Shown: positions 49,349-57,055 of the stretch, piece by piece
How positions within the stretch are numbered: the stretch's first letter is position 1
Layout of the letters: each line of letters opens with the position of its first letter
Assembly (NCBI RefSeq): GCF_008919445.1
Contig: NZ_VSLG01000013.1
Location: 1-64,000 of the forward strand
Origin: Serinicoccus kebangsaanensis
GTDB lineage: Bacteria > Actinomycetota > Actinomycetes > Actinomycetales > Dermatophilaceae
Direction of reading: 5' to 3'
Length of the DNA stretch: 64,000 bases
The notes under the pieces: generated by a model
Told to the model about the DNA's origin: nothing
What the model saw: only the letters and a program-made list of their open reading frames with translations
Databases searched by the model: none
Position numbers and translations under genes: made by a program

Positions 49349-51333
49349 CGCCCGCTCCTCTCCGCCAACCTGGCCAACCGCGCGTTGTAGGCCGCGAGCT
49401 CGGCGTCGTCGTCGCGCTCGGCCCGCCGGTCGGACCGCTCGCTCTCCCGCTCGTCGCGGCGCATCCAGTCCACCATGACCATGAGCACCAGCACCACCGT
49501 CGGCAGCTCGCCGACGCCCCAGGCGATCGCGCCGCCCACCTGCTGGTCGGCGAGCAGGTCCGGGACCCAGGGGACCTCGATGGTTTTGAAGAAGGCCGGC
49601 GCCAGCAGCCAGCTGCCCTGCATGATGGCCAGGCCGAAGAAGGCGTGCGCGGCCAGCGTGACGAGCAGCACCATGATCCGCAGCGGGGGCTCCCAGCGCG
49701 GGGGTCCGGGGTCCTGCCCCACCAGGGACCAGACGAAGGCGAAGCCGGCGAGGGTGAAGTGCAGCACCATGAGCACGTGCCCGGTGTGGGTCGTCAGGGC
49801 CAGCTCGAAGAGGCCGGTCCAGTAGAACGCGATGAGGCTGCCGAAGAAGACCGCGCCGGCCACCACCGGGTTGGCGACGACCCGGGCCCAGCGGGAGTGC
49901 ACCACCGCGGCGAGCACCTCGCGGGGACCCAGGGTGCGGTCGGTGCGGGCCGGGAGGGCGCGGTAGGCCAGCGTGATCGCCTGCGCCGGCACGAGGAAGA
50001 TCGGGACCGCCATCATCAGCGTCATGTGCATGACCATGTGCTGGGAGAACATGATCCGGCCGTAGACGCCGGGCGCCCCGTTGGTGGCGTAGACGAAGAC
50101 CGCCCACCCCAGCACCCAGACCAGCAGCCGCCACCACGGCCACCGGTCGCCCCGCCGCCACAGCCGGACGCAGCCAGCGGCATACAGCCCGACGGCGACG
50201 AGGGCGAGGAGCAGGAAGAACCAGTTGACCTGCCAGACGTCCAGCAGGCGGGCGGCCTCGTACGGGGGCGGCAAGGGGTAGCCGGTCAGCGCGTAGACCG
50301 CCGTGTCCGTGCCCTCGGAGGCCTCGATCGACGGCGGCGGCGTGCGGGAGAGCACCGTGCCCAGCGCCACCGCGGCGCCCATCACGGCCAGCTCCCCCGC
50401 CGCCAGGGCGCCGAAGAGCCACGGGCGGTCCGCGCCGCGGTCGATGATCGCGCGCCGCTGCACGGCCCCGAAGCAGCCGAGCATCCCCAGCAGCAGCACC
50501 TTGGCCCAGATGATCACCCAGTAGGACGTGCCCAGGTCGCCGAGGTCGTCGGCGGTGAGCAGCGCGAAGAGCACGCCGGAGAGGCCGATCGCGACGAAGG
50601 ACCAGGTGGCGAGGCTGGAGTAGCGGCGCAGGGTGTCGGGCAGGGCGGACCCCAGGACCGGCAGCAGCAGCCCGAGCGCCATCAGGCCGCCGACCCAGAC
50701 GGTCATCCCGCCCAGGTGCAGCAGCAGCGCGGTCACCGCGGTCTCGTGCCCGTCGGTGCCGCTCGCGTGCCCGCCGTAGGCCAGCGGCAGCAGCGCGGCG
50801 AGCGCCAGCGCGGCGGCCCACGCCAGCGCGCCGCGGGTGCGGGCAGCAGCCGCCAGCGGCACCAGCAGAGCGACCATGAGCACCTCGATCAGCCGCAGCC
50901 GCATCAGCTCTAGCCCCCACAGATTGGCCACGAGGTCGGACAGGTAGCCCGGGCTGCTCGGAGGTATGCCCGCCAGGTCGCCGAAGCCGACGACCAGGAT
51001 GGCCGCGGCGCAGACAGCCCACAGCAGCGCCGAGAGCGCCGCGACCCGGGCGGCGCTGCGGCGGCGGTGCGTCCCCCGGCCCTCGCGCACCAGGAAGCCG
51101 GCCACGACGAGCAGCCCGATGGTGAGCGCGGCGGCCAGGTGGTGCACCGTCTCGATCAGCACCATCCCCCACCGCACGAACGGCCCCGCGTCACCCAGCG
51201 CCAGCGGCGCCGCGGCGCCGCTGAGGGCCGCCGCGGGGACGGCGACCACGATCGCGGTCAGCACCGTGGTCACCGGCACCGTCCAGCGCAGCGCGGGAGT
51301 CGTCTCGGGCGGGGGCACGGGCATACCACCCAT
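49345..51333 (-). CDS. CopD-CtaG fusion membrane protein (copper handling / cytochrome oxidase assembly)
   Basis: A 662-aa polytopic membrane protein. The N-terminal half (about 1-330) has eight or so helices of the CopD copper-resistance family (TVHHLAAALTIGLLVVAGF, YGGHASGTDGHETAV, LLLHLGGMTVWVGGL). The C-terminal half is a caa3-type CtaG domain (FSQHMVMHMTLMMAVPIFLV). Conserved His/Met residues suggest copper transfer to cytochrome c oxidase. The start is ambiguous: the ATG at 51333 has GAGGAG 7 nt upstream, while the ATG at 51324 lies 7 nt after TAGCAT. Confidence 0.9.
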   Translation of the reverse strand: MGGMPVPPPETTPALRWTVPVTTVLTAIVVAVPAAALSGAAAPLALGDAGPFVRWGMVLIETVHHLAAALTIGLLVVAGFLVREGRGTHRRRSAARVAALSALLWAVCAAAILVVGFGDLAGIPPSSPGYLSDLVANLWGLELMRLRLIEVLMVALLVPLAAAARTRGALAWAAALALAALLPLAYGGHASGTDGHETAVTALLLHLGGMTVWVGGLMALGLLLPVLGSALPDTLRRYSSLATWSFVAIGLSGVLFALLTADDLGDLGTSYWVIIWAKVLLLGMLGCFGAVQRRAIIDRGADRPWLFGALAAGELAVMGAAVALGTVLSRTPPPSIEASEGTDTAVYALTGYPLPPPYEAARLLDVWQVNWFFLLLALVAVGLYAAGCVRLWRRGDRWPWWRLLVWVLGWAVFVYATNGAPGVYGRIMFSQHMVMHMTLMMAVPIFLVPAQAITLAYRALPARTDRTLGPREVLAAVVHSRWARVVANPVVAGAVFFGSLIAFYWTGLFELALTTHTGHVLMVLHFTLAGFAFVWSLVGQDPGPPRWEPPLRIMVLLVTLAAHAFFGLAIMQGSWLLAPAFFKTIEVPWVPDLLADQQVGGAIAWGVGELPTVVLVLMVMVDWMRRDERESERSDRRAERDDDAELAAYNARLARLAERSGR

Positions 51334-51348
51334 GCTAGGTCTCCTCGT

Positions 51349-51354
51349 TACGCT
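51349..51354 (+). promoter_or_regulatory. -10 box (TACGCT), leaderless transcript
   Basis: TACGCT ends 6 nt before the ATG at 51361. Confidence 0.45.
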
Positions 51355-51360
51355 GGACGT

Positions 51361-52254
51361 ATGGTCGTCCACCCCGCCCCGCCCGCCGACGTGCCCGGCT
51401 TCGTCGAGGCCTACCGCCAGGTGCTGCTCTCCCTGGTCAACACCTGCGACGGGCTCCGCGAGAGCGACTGGGAGCTGCCGACCGACTGCCCGGGCTGGAC
51501 GGTCCGCGACCACGTGGCGCACGTGGTGCACCTCGAGGACTACCTCTCCGGCTCCGAGCACCCGGTGGTGGAGGACACCATCGAGGTCGGCTCCCCCGAG
51601 CACGTGCGCAACGACCTCGGCGTCTGGATGGAGCAGGGCGTGCGCTCCCGCGCCGCGCTCACCCCCGAGCAGCTGCTCACCGAGCTGCGGGGGCTGGTCG
51701 AGATCCGGACCGCCGATCTCTACGAGGGCGACCTCACGCTGGAGTCGACGGTGCGCTCGGTGATGGGCAACGAGGCGCGCTTCGCCGACCTGGTCCGGCT
51801 TCGGCTGTGCGACCTGTGGATCCACGAGCAGGACATCCGCGCCGCGGTCGACCGGCCCGGGTCGCTGGACGGCCCCGGGGCCGCGCAGTGGACGTCCGTG
51901 GTGCTGGACGCCGTGCCGCGCGTGGTGCTGCGCCGGGTCGCCCCCGACCCGGGGACGGTGCTGATCGTCGAGAGCACCGGCCCGGTGACGGGCCGGGCGG
52001 GCGTGCGGATCGACGTCGACGAGGCGGGCGAGCCGGTCGCGCACGAGCTCTTCACCGGGCACGCGGCGGCCGAGGAGGAGGACGACGTGCCGGTCGAGGC
52101 CGGGACCGAGGCGACGACCACGATCTCGCTGTCCACCCACGCCCTCGCCCGGCGCACCGCCGGCCGGACGCCGACGGCCGACACGGCATACCACGTCAGC
52201 GGGGACGAGGAGCTCGCCGCGCGCGTCCTGGACGCGCTCACCCTCACCCGGTGA
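51361..52254 (+). CDS. Maleylpyruvate isomerase-type (mycothiol-dependent) protein
   Basis: A 297-aa protein. The N-terminal DinB/MDMPI helical bundle is seen as LRESDWELPTDCPGWTVRDHVAHVVHLEDYL, read in part: CPGWTVRDHVAHV with later LWIHEQDIRAAV provides the metal-binding His/Glu/His set. The C-terminal part is a sterol-carrier-like domain. Family members use mycothiol, the actinomycete thiol, so this gene supports the taxonomic assignment. The actual substrate is unknown. It is divergent from the CopD-CtaG gene. Confidence 0.85.
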   Translation: MVVHPAPPADVPGFVEAYRQVLLSLVNTCDGLRESDWELPTDCPGWTVRDHVAHVVHLEDYLSGSEHPVVEDTIEVGSPEHVRNDLGVWMEQGVRSRAALTPEQLLTELRGLVEIRTADLYEGDLTLESTVRSVMGNEARFADLVRLRLCDLWIHEQDIRAAVDRPGSLDGPGAAQWTSVVLDAVPRVVLRRVAPDPGTVLIVESTGPVTGRAGVRIDVDEAGEPVAHELFTGHAAAEEEDDVPVEAGTEATTTISLSTHALARRTAGRTPTADTAYHVSGDEELAARVLDALTLTR

Positions 52255-52257
52255 GGC

Positions 52258-52668
52258 TCAGCGCGGGGCCGACCTCGCCTGCCGGCTGAACCACCACAGG
52301 CCGCCGACGAAGAGCGCGAGCACCACCAGCGCCGTGCCGGCGACCCAGAGCCCGGGAGCCCACTGCAGGGTGAACTCGAGGATCACCCCGACCAGCGCGA
52401 TGAGCAGCGCCCCCTGCCCGGCCAGCCGCGTCGCGCGGAACTGCGCCATCGCCTCGGCCCGGTCCGCCTCGCTCCCGGTGAGCAGCCGCGCCGCCGGCTC
52501 GAGCCGCCGGGTCACCGCGTGCAGGACGCCGTAGCCGAGGAAGAAGGCCGCGCCGAGGACCGCCACCCGGGTGTTGCCGCGGGAGATCCCGGCGACGAAG
52601 ATCGCCACCGCCGCGAGCGTGGTCAGGACGGTGAAGAGACGGTCCTTGAGACGGGGGCGGGCAGGCAT
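52258..52668 (-). CDS. Small membrane protein, 136 aa
   Basis: A protein with four hydrophobic helices (TVLTTLAAVAIFVAGIS, VAVLGAAFFLGYGVLHAV, GQGALLIALVGVILEF, VAGTALVVLALFVGGLWW). No family is recognised. The ATG lies 7 nt after a minus-strand TACGAT box. It ends convergently 3 nt from the maleylpyruvate isomerase-like gene. Confidence 0.65.
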   Translation of the reverse strand: MPARPRLKDRLFTVLTTLAAVAIFVAGISRGNTRVAVLGAAFFLGYGVLHAVTRRLEPAARLLTGSEADRAEAMAQFRATRLAGQGALLIALVGVILEFTLQWAPGLWVAGTALVVLALFVGGLWWFSRQARSAPR

Positions 52669-52675
52669 GGCTCCG

Positions 52676-52681
52676 ATCGTA
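52676..52681 (-). promoter_or_regulatory. -10 box (TACGAT), leaderless transcript
   Basis: On the minus strand TACGAT ends 7 nt before the ATG of the 136-aa membrane protein gene. Confidence 0.45.
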
Positions 52682-52712
52682 TGCGCCGCAGGCAGCTGCC
52701 AGCACCGGCACG

Positions 52713-52718
52713 TAGGCT
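52713..52718 (+). promoter_or_regulatory. -10 box (TAGGCT), leaderless DUF368 transcript
   Basis: TAGGCT ends 7 nt before the GTG at 52726. Confidence 0.5.
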
Positions 52719-52725
52719 GCTCGGC

Positions 52726-53694
52726 GTGACCGACGCCCTCTCCTCCACCACGCCGCAGACGCCCGCGCGCAGCCGGCTGCTGCTCCCCCTGGACCTGCTC
52801 CGGGGCTTCCTCATCGGGATGGCCGAGCTCATCCCCGGGGTCTCCGGCGGCACGGTGGCGCTGGTGACCGGCCTCTACGAGCAGCTCATCGGGTCCGCGT
52901 CGCACGTCGTCTCCGCGGCGAAGGCCCTGGTGGTGGGGGGTGAGCGTGGCCGGGTCGGGGGCGCCGTGGCCGAGCTGCGCCGCACCGACTGGTGGCTGCT
53001 GGTGCCGGTCGTCGCGGGCATGGGCCTGGCGGTGCTGACCATGGCCGGGGTGATGAGCAGCTTCGTCACCACCACCCCCGAGCACGCGCGCGGGCTGTTC
53101 CTCGGCATGGTGGCGATGAGCGTGCTGGTGCCGCTGCGGATGCTGCCGGAGCGGAGGCGCTCGGTCCTGCTGGAGGTGGTGCTGGTCGTCGGGGCCGCCG
53201 TGCTGGCGTGGACCCTGATCGGGTTCGCCGGGGGCCAGGCGGTCGCCGACCCGCCGTTGGTGGTCGTCTTCGGCGCGGCCGCGGTGGCCATCTGCGCGCT
53301 CGTCGTGCCGGGCGTGTCCGGCTCGTTCTTCCTGCTCGCCGTGGGGCTCTACACGACCACGTTGGACGCGGTGGACTCGCGCGACCTCGGCTACATCGCC
53401 GTCTTCGCCCTCGGGGCGATCACCGGCCTGGCGTCCTTCGTGCAGCTGCTGACCTGGCTGCTCTCACGGCACCGGCGCAGCACGCTGCTGGTCATGGCCG
53501 GCCTGATGGTCGGCTCGTTGCGGGCGCTGTGGCCCTGGCAGGAGGCCGCCGGCGGTGAGGACCACGGCCCGGGTGCCCTGGTGGGGCCCTACGACCCGGT
53601 GCTCGGGCCGGTCCTGCTCGCGCTGCTCGGCGCGGCGGTGGTGGCGGCGCTGATCCTCGTCGAGGCCCGCAGCAGCTCCTCCGACGCCACCTGA
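52726..53694 (+). CDS. DUF368 membrane protein (polyprenyl-phosphate translocase family)
   Basis: A 322-aa membrane protein with about eight helices. The signatures GFLIGMAELIPGVSGGTVALVTGLYE, read in part, and the repeated VVPGVSGSFFLLAVGLY are diagnostic of DUF368. Recent work showed that DUF368 proteins (PopT) recycle undecaprenyl phosphate across the membrane; that function is carried over by family. The GTG start follows a TAGGCT box. Its stop codon TGA lies within CCTGACC, just before the left palindromic repeat of the vapBC region. Confidence 0.88.
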   Translation: MTDALSSTTPQTPARSRLLLPLDLLRGFLIGMAELIPGVSGGTVALVTGLYEQLIGSASHVVSAAKALVVGGERGRVGGAVAELRRTDWWLLVPVVAGMGLAVLTMAGVMSSFVTTTPEHARGLFLGMVAMSVLVPLRMLPERRRSVLLEVVLVVGAAVLAWTLIGFAGGQAVADPPLVVVFGAAAVAICALVVPGVSGSFFLLAVGLYTTTLDAVDSRDLGYIAVFALGAITGLASFVQLLTWLLSRHRRSTLLVMAGLMVGSLRALWPWQEAAGGEDHGPGALVGPYDPVLGPVLLALLGAAVVAALILVEARSSSSDAT

Positions 53695-53704
53695 CCTCCC
53701 GAAG

Positions 53705-53760
53705 TGGACATCGCTTCCTGGGGACCGGGTCCCAGAAAGCGATGTCCAGAAGGTCAGGTC
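53705..53760. repeat. 56-bp palindromic repeat, left copy flanking vapBC
   Basis: An inverted repeat with 18-bp arms beginning TGGACATCGCTTCCTGGG and ending GCGATGTCCA (one mismatch), followed by GAAGGTCAGGTC. All 56 bases are identical to the copy at 54463-54518. The upstream CCTGACC pairs with the downstream GGTCAGG, extending the hairpin through the DUF368 stop codon. Confidence 0.95.
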
Positions 53761-53768
53761 GCGGAAAG

Positions 53769-53796
53769 ACATACACATGCTAATGTATGTGTATGT
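53769..53796. promoter_or_regulatory. vapBC operator-promoter
   Basis: ACATACACAT and ATGTGTATGT are perfect inverted 10-mers around GCTAATGT. The -10 box TAATGT (53781-53786) is inside the palindrome and lies 6 nt before the ATG at 53793. An antitoxin bound here would cover both the promoter and the start codon. Confidence 0.7.
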
Positions 53797-54053
53797 CTGT
53801 GATGGAGCGCCGCCTGCAGCTCCTGCTCGACCAGCAGCGCTACACCGCGGTGTCCGACGAGGCCGAGCGCAGCGGCCGGAGCGTCGCTGCGGTGATCCGC
53901 AGCGCCATCGACGTCTACCTCGACCAGGACATCGCCGTCCGGCAGGCCGGCCTGGACCGGTTCCTGCGCCTCGTCCCCGACGAGGACGGCTCGGACACCT
54001 GGGACGACACTCGCCGACTCCTCGAGGCCGACCCGCTCCCCGACGTCCCGTGA
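53793..54053 (+). CDS. vapB: Antitoxin, ribbon-helix-helix type (VapB-like)
   Basis: An 86-aa protein. The first 45 residues (MERRLQLLLDQQRYTAVSDEA, then SGRSVAAVIRSAIDVYLDQD) form a ribbon-helix-helix DNA-binding domain. The acidic C-terminus (PDEDGSDTWDDTRRLLEADPL) would wrap and block the toxin. Starts are possible at 53783, 53787, 53793 and 53802; 53793 has the best leaderless spacing. The stop overlaps the toxin's GTG start by GTGA. Confidence 0.85.
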   Translation: MSVMERRLQLLLDQQRYTAVSDEAERSGRSVAAVIRSAIDVYLDQDIAVRQAGLDRFLRLVPDEDGSDTWDDTRRLLEADPLPDVP

Positions 54054-54454
54054 CGGGCTACTTCGTCGACACCGCCGTCTTCGCGTATGCCGTCGGCGCG
54101 CCGCACCCCCACCGCGACGGGTGCCGCTCGTTCCTCCGGTCCGCCGCGAGACACCGCATACCGCTGCACGCCAGCTCCGAGGCGGTCCAGGAGTTCCTCT
54201 TCCACCGTCTGCGACGGGGAGGTCGTGCCGCTGCTGTCGCCCAGACGCGCGCGATGATGGACGGCCTGGTCCTGCACCCGGTGGACCAGCAGGTGCTCGA
54301 CCGCTGCCTCGAGCTCGTCACGACGACGCCGCTGCGCGGGCGTGACGCGGTGCACGCCGCCACCGCCTTGCTCGCGGGCTTCGACGAGATCGTCACGACG
54401 GACGCAGACTTCGCGGGCTGCGGCCTCCGCGTAGTCCCCCCCGCGCGGGCCTGA
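54050..54454 (+). CDS. vapC: Toxin, PIN-domain ribonuclease (VapC-like)
   Basis: A 134-aa PIN nuclease. The acidic residues are Asp7 (FVDTAVF), Glu44 (SSEAVQEF), Asp99 (GRDAVHAAT) and Asp118/Asp120 (TTDADF), the Mg-binding cluster of VapC toxins, which cleave tRNA or rRNA. The GTG start is coupled to the antitoxin stop. The stop lies in CCTGACC at the edge of the right palindromic repeat, just as the DUF368 stop lies at the left one. Confidence 0.9.
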   Translation: MTGYFVDTAVFAYAVGAPHPHRDGCRSFLRSAARHRIPLHASSEAVQEFLFHRLRRGGRAAAVAQTRAMMDGLVLHPVDQQVLDRCLELVTTTPLRGRDAVHAATALLAGFDEIVTTDADFAGCGLRVVPPARA

Positions 54455-54462
54455 CCCCGTTC

Positions 54463-54518
54463 TGGACATCGCTTCCTGGGGACCGGGTCCCAGAAAGCGA
54501 TGTCCAGAAGGTCAGGTC
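54463..54518. repeat. 56-bp palindromic repeat, right copy flanking vapBC
   Basis: Identical at all 56 positions to the repeat at 53705-53760. Here the arms extend by TC before TGGACA and GA after, and by CCTGACC / GGTCAGG. The right end touches the stop codon of the minus-strand bkd E2 gene (54517-54519). The two copies are direct repeats 758 bp apart. Confidence 0.95.
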
Positions 54519-55971
54519 AGGCCCAGGCGAGGGCCCGGGCAGGGTCCTCCAGGAGGGCCGCCAGGTCGGCGAGGAACATCGAGCCCAGCTCGCCGTCGAT
54601 GAGGCGGTGGTCGAAGCTCACCGCCAGCTGGGTCACCCAGCGCGGCTCGATCCGCTCCTGCTCCCCGCTGCCCACGACCCACGGCATACGCCGGACCGCG
54701 CCGAAGCACACGATCGCCGACTCCCCCGGGTTGATGATCGGCGTGCCCGTGTCGACGCCGAAGACGCCGACGTTGGTGATGGTGATCGTCCCGCCGGACA
54801 TGTCCGCCGGCTGGGTGCGCCCGGCCTTCGCGGTCGCGACCAGGTCGGTCATCGCCTCCGCGAGCTGGCGCAGGTCCATCAGGTCGGCGTCCTTGATGTT
54901 GGGCACCACGAGGCCGCGCGGGGTGGCGGCGGCGATGCCCAGGTTGAGGTAGTTGCGCTGCACGATCTGCTGCGCGTCCTCGTCCCACACGGCGTTCACG
55001 CCCGGGTTGCGGCGCACCGCCACGGTCATCGCCTTGGCCAGGACGAGCAACGGGTTGATCCGCAGGTCGCGCAGGGCACGGTCCGCCTTGAGCCGCTCGA
55101 TGAGCTCCATCGTGCGGGTCACGTCGACGGTGATGAACTCGGTGACGTGCGGCGCGCTGAACGCCGACCCGACCATGGCCTGGGCGGTCATCTTCCGGAC
55201 GCCCTTGACGTCGATCCGCTCCTCGCGCTCGCCGGAGCGGTCGAGCACCGGCCGCTGGTATGCGCTCGCGCCGGTCGCCGGGGCGGAGGCGCCCTCGACC
55301 TCCGGTGCGGTCGGGGCGCCACCAGGGTCGTCGCCCGGTGCAGCAGGTGAGGACCCTCCGTCGACGAAGGCATCGATGTCGGAGCGCCGGACGATCCCGG
55401 TCGGGCCGGCGGCCGTGACCTGGTTGATGTCCACGCCGCGGTCCTGGGCGTACTTGCGCACCGGGGGCGAGGCCTTGGCCTTGCGCTGCGGCGTGGCGTC
55501 CGCCTCGGCCTCGGCACCGGACGCGCCCCGCCGCCGCTTGCGCCGGGTCGTCGACCCCTCGATCGCGCCGTAGCCGACGAGCATCGCCTCCCGCTTGCTC
55601 TCGGTGCCGCCCTGCCCGCCCTCGGGCGCCGTGGGGACCAGGTCGTCGGAGGCCGCGGTCGCCTCGTCGGTGACCTCGGCCGGGTCGTTCCCGCCGGACG
55701 CGGCGGCACCCCCACCGCCGCTCGCGCCGCCCCCGTCGCCGTTGTCGATGAGCACGATCGGGGTGCCGACCTCCACCTCGTCGCCCTCGGCGGCGAGCAG
55801 CTCGGTCACCGTCCCGTCCCAGGGGATGGGCAGCTCGACCAGGGACTTCGCGGTCTCCACCTCGACGACGATGTCGTTGGTCTTCACGGTGTCGCCGACG
55901 GCGACCTTCCACTGGATGATCGTGGCCTCGACGAGACCTTCACCCGGGTCGGGGAGCTTGAACTCTGGCAC
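54517..55971 (-). CDS. 2-oxo-acid dehydrogenase E2 (dihydrolipoyl acyltransferase)
   Basis: A 484-aa protein. The lipoyl domain is at 1-80, with the lipoylated Lys in VVEVETAKSLVEL. A Gly/Ala-rich linker and the peripheral subunit-binding domain (VRKYAQDRGVDINQVTAAGPTG, read in part) follow at about 175-215. The acyltransferase core ends with SFDHRLIDGELG, holding the catalytic His and Asp. With the two E1 genes upstream it forms a branched-chain 2-oxo-acid or pyruvate dehydrogenase complex. No E3 gene is in the cluster. The GTG start matches the family N-terminus. Confidence 0.92.
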   Translation of the reverse strand: MPEFKLPDPGEGLVEATIIQWKVAVGDTVKTNDIVVEVETAKSLVELPIPWDGTVTELLAAEGDEVEVGTPIVLIDNGDGGGASGGGGAAASGGNDPAEVTDEATAASDDLVPTAPEGGQGGTESKREAMLVGYGAIEGSTTRRKRRRGASGAEAEADATPQRKAKASPPVRKYAQDRGVDINQVTAAGPTGIVRRSDIDAFVDGGSSPAAPGDDPGGAPTAPEVEGASAPATGASAYQRPVLDRSGEREERIDVKGVRKMTAQAMVGSAFSAPHVTEFITVDVTRTMELIERLKADRALRDLRINPLLVLAKAMTVAVRRNPGVNAVWDEDAQQIVQRNYLNLGIAAATPRGLVVPNIKDADLMDLRQLAEAMTDLVATAKAGRTQPADMSGGTITITNVGVFGVDTGTPIINPGESAIVCFGAVRRMPWVVGSGEQERIEPRWVTQLAVSFDHRLIDGELGSMFLADLAALLEDPARALAWA

Positions 55972-55999
55972 GAGGGTCGCCTCTCCTTGGCGTCGGTCT

Positions 56000-57046
56000 T
56001 CAGTATGCGAGCAGGGTCTCGACCGCGTGCAGCACACGGTCCAGGTCGGGGAGGAAGACCTCCTCGTGCCGGCTCGGCGGGTAGGGGATGTTGTAGCCGC
56101 CGACCCGGAGCACCGGGGCCTCGAGGTGGTAGAAGCAGTGCTCCTGCACGTGGGCGGCCAGCTCGGAGGTGATGCTGGAGAAGGTCTGCGCCTCGGACAG
56201 CGCGATGCACCGACCGGTCTTGCGCACCGACTCCTCGATGAGCTCGGTGTCCAACGGCGACAGCGAGCGCAGGTCGACGACCTCGATGGAGGGTCCGTCC
56301 TCCAGCTCGGCCGCCTGCGCCGCCGCGTGGGCCACCTTGACCATGGGGCCGTAGGTGAGGACGGTGACGTCGCTGCCCTCGACGCGGACGACGGCCTCGT
56401 CGAGCTGGTTCGGCGCGTCGTCGAGGTCCACTCCCTGGCCACCGTGCTCACCGAGGTCGAGCACGCCGCGCTCGTGGTAGCGGCGCTTGGGCTCGTAGAA
56501 GATCACCGGGTCGTCGCTGGCGATGGCCTGCTGCATCATCCAGTAGGCGTCCTCGGTGCTGGAGCAGGTGACCACCCGCAGCCCGGCGGTGTGGGCGAAG
56601 TAGGACTCGTTGGACTCGCTGTGGTGCTCGACGGCACCGATGCCGCCGCCGTAGGGGATGCGGATGACCATCGGCACCTTGAGCGCGCCCAGGCTGCGGT
56701 TGTGCATCTTGGCGACCTGGCTGACGATGTTGTCGAAGGCGGGGTAGACGAAGCCGTCGAACTGGATCTCGACGACCGGTCGGTAGCCGCGCAGGGCCAG
56801 CCCGATCGCGGAGCCGACGATCCCGGACTCCGCCAGCGGGGTGTCGATGACGCGGTCCTCGCCGAAGTCCTTCTGCAGCCCTTCGGTGATGCGGAAGACC
56901 CCGCCGAGCTTGCCGACGTCCTCGCCCATGAGGACCACCTTGGGGTCCCGCTCCATCGCCGCCCGCATGCCGGCGTTCAGCGCCTTGGCGATGGTCATCC
57001 GGGTCCCGGTGCTGGTGCCGCGTGCGGCGCCGCTCTGCGTGCTCAT
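56000..57046 (-). CDS. 2-oxo-acid dehydrogenase E1 beta
   Basis: A 348-aa subunit. MTIAKALNAGMRAAMERDPKV, read in part, GEDVGKLGGVFRITEGL, RVIDTPLAESGIVGSAIGLAL, read in part, and RIPYGGGIGAVEHHSES are conserved blocks of branched-chain/pyruvate dehydrogenase E1 beta. It forms the heterotetrameric thiamine-diphosphate decarboxylase with E1 alpha. It lies 9 nt after the E1 alpha stop and 28 nt before E2. Confidence 0.95.
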   Translation of the reverse strand: MSTQSGAARGTSTGTRMTIAKALNAGMRAAMERDPKVVLMGEDVGKLGGVFRITEGLQKDFGEDRVIDTPLAESGIVGSAIGLALRGYRPVVEIQFDGFVYPAFDNIVSQVAKMHNRSLGALKVPMVIRIPYGGGIGAVEHHSESNESYFAHTAGLRVVTCSSTEDAYWMMQQAIASDDPVIFYEPKRRYHERGVLDLGEHGGQGVDLDDAPNQLDEAVVRVEGSDVTVLTYGPMVKVAHAAAQAAELEDGPSIEVVDLRSLSPLDTELIEESVRKTGRCIALSEAQTFSSITSELAAHVQEHCFYHLEAPVLRVGGYNIPYPPSRHEEVFLPDLDRVLHAVETLLAY

Positions 57047-57055
57047 CGCGCCCCC

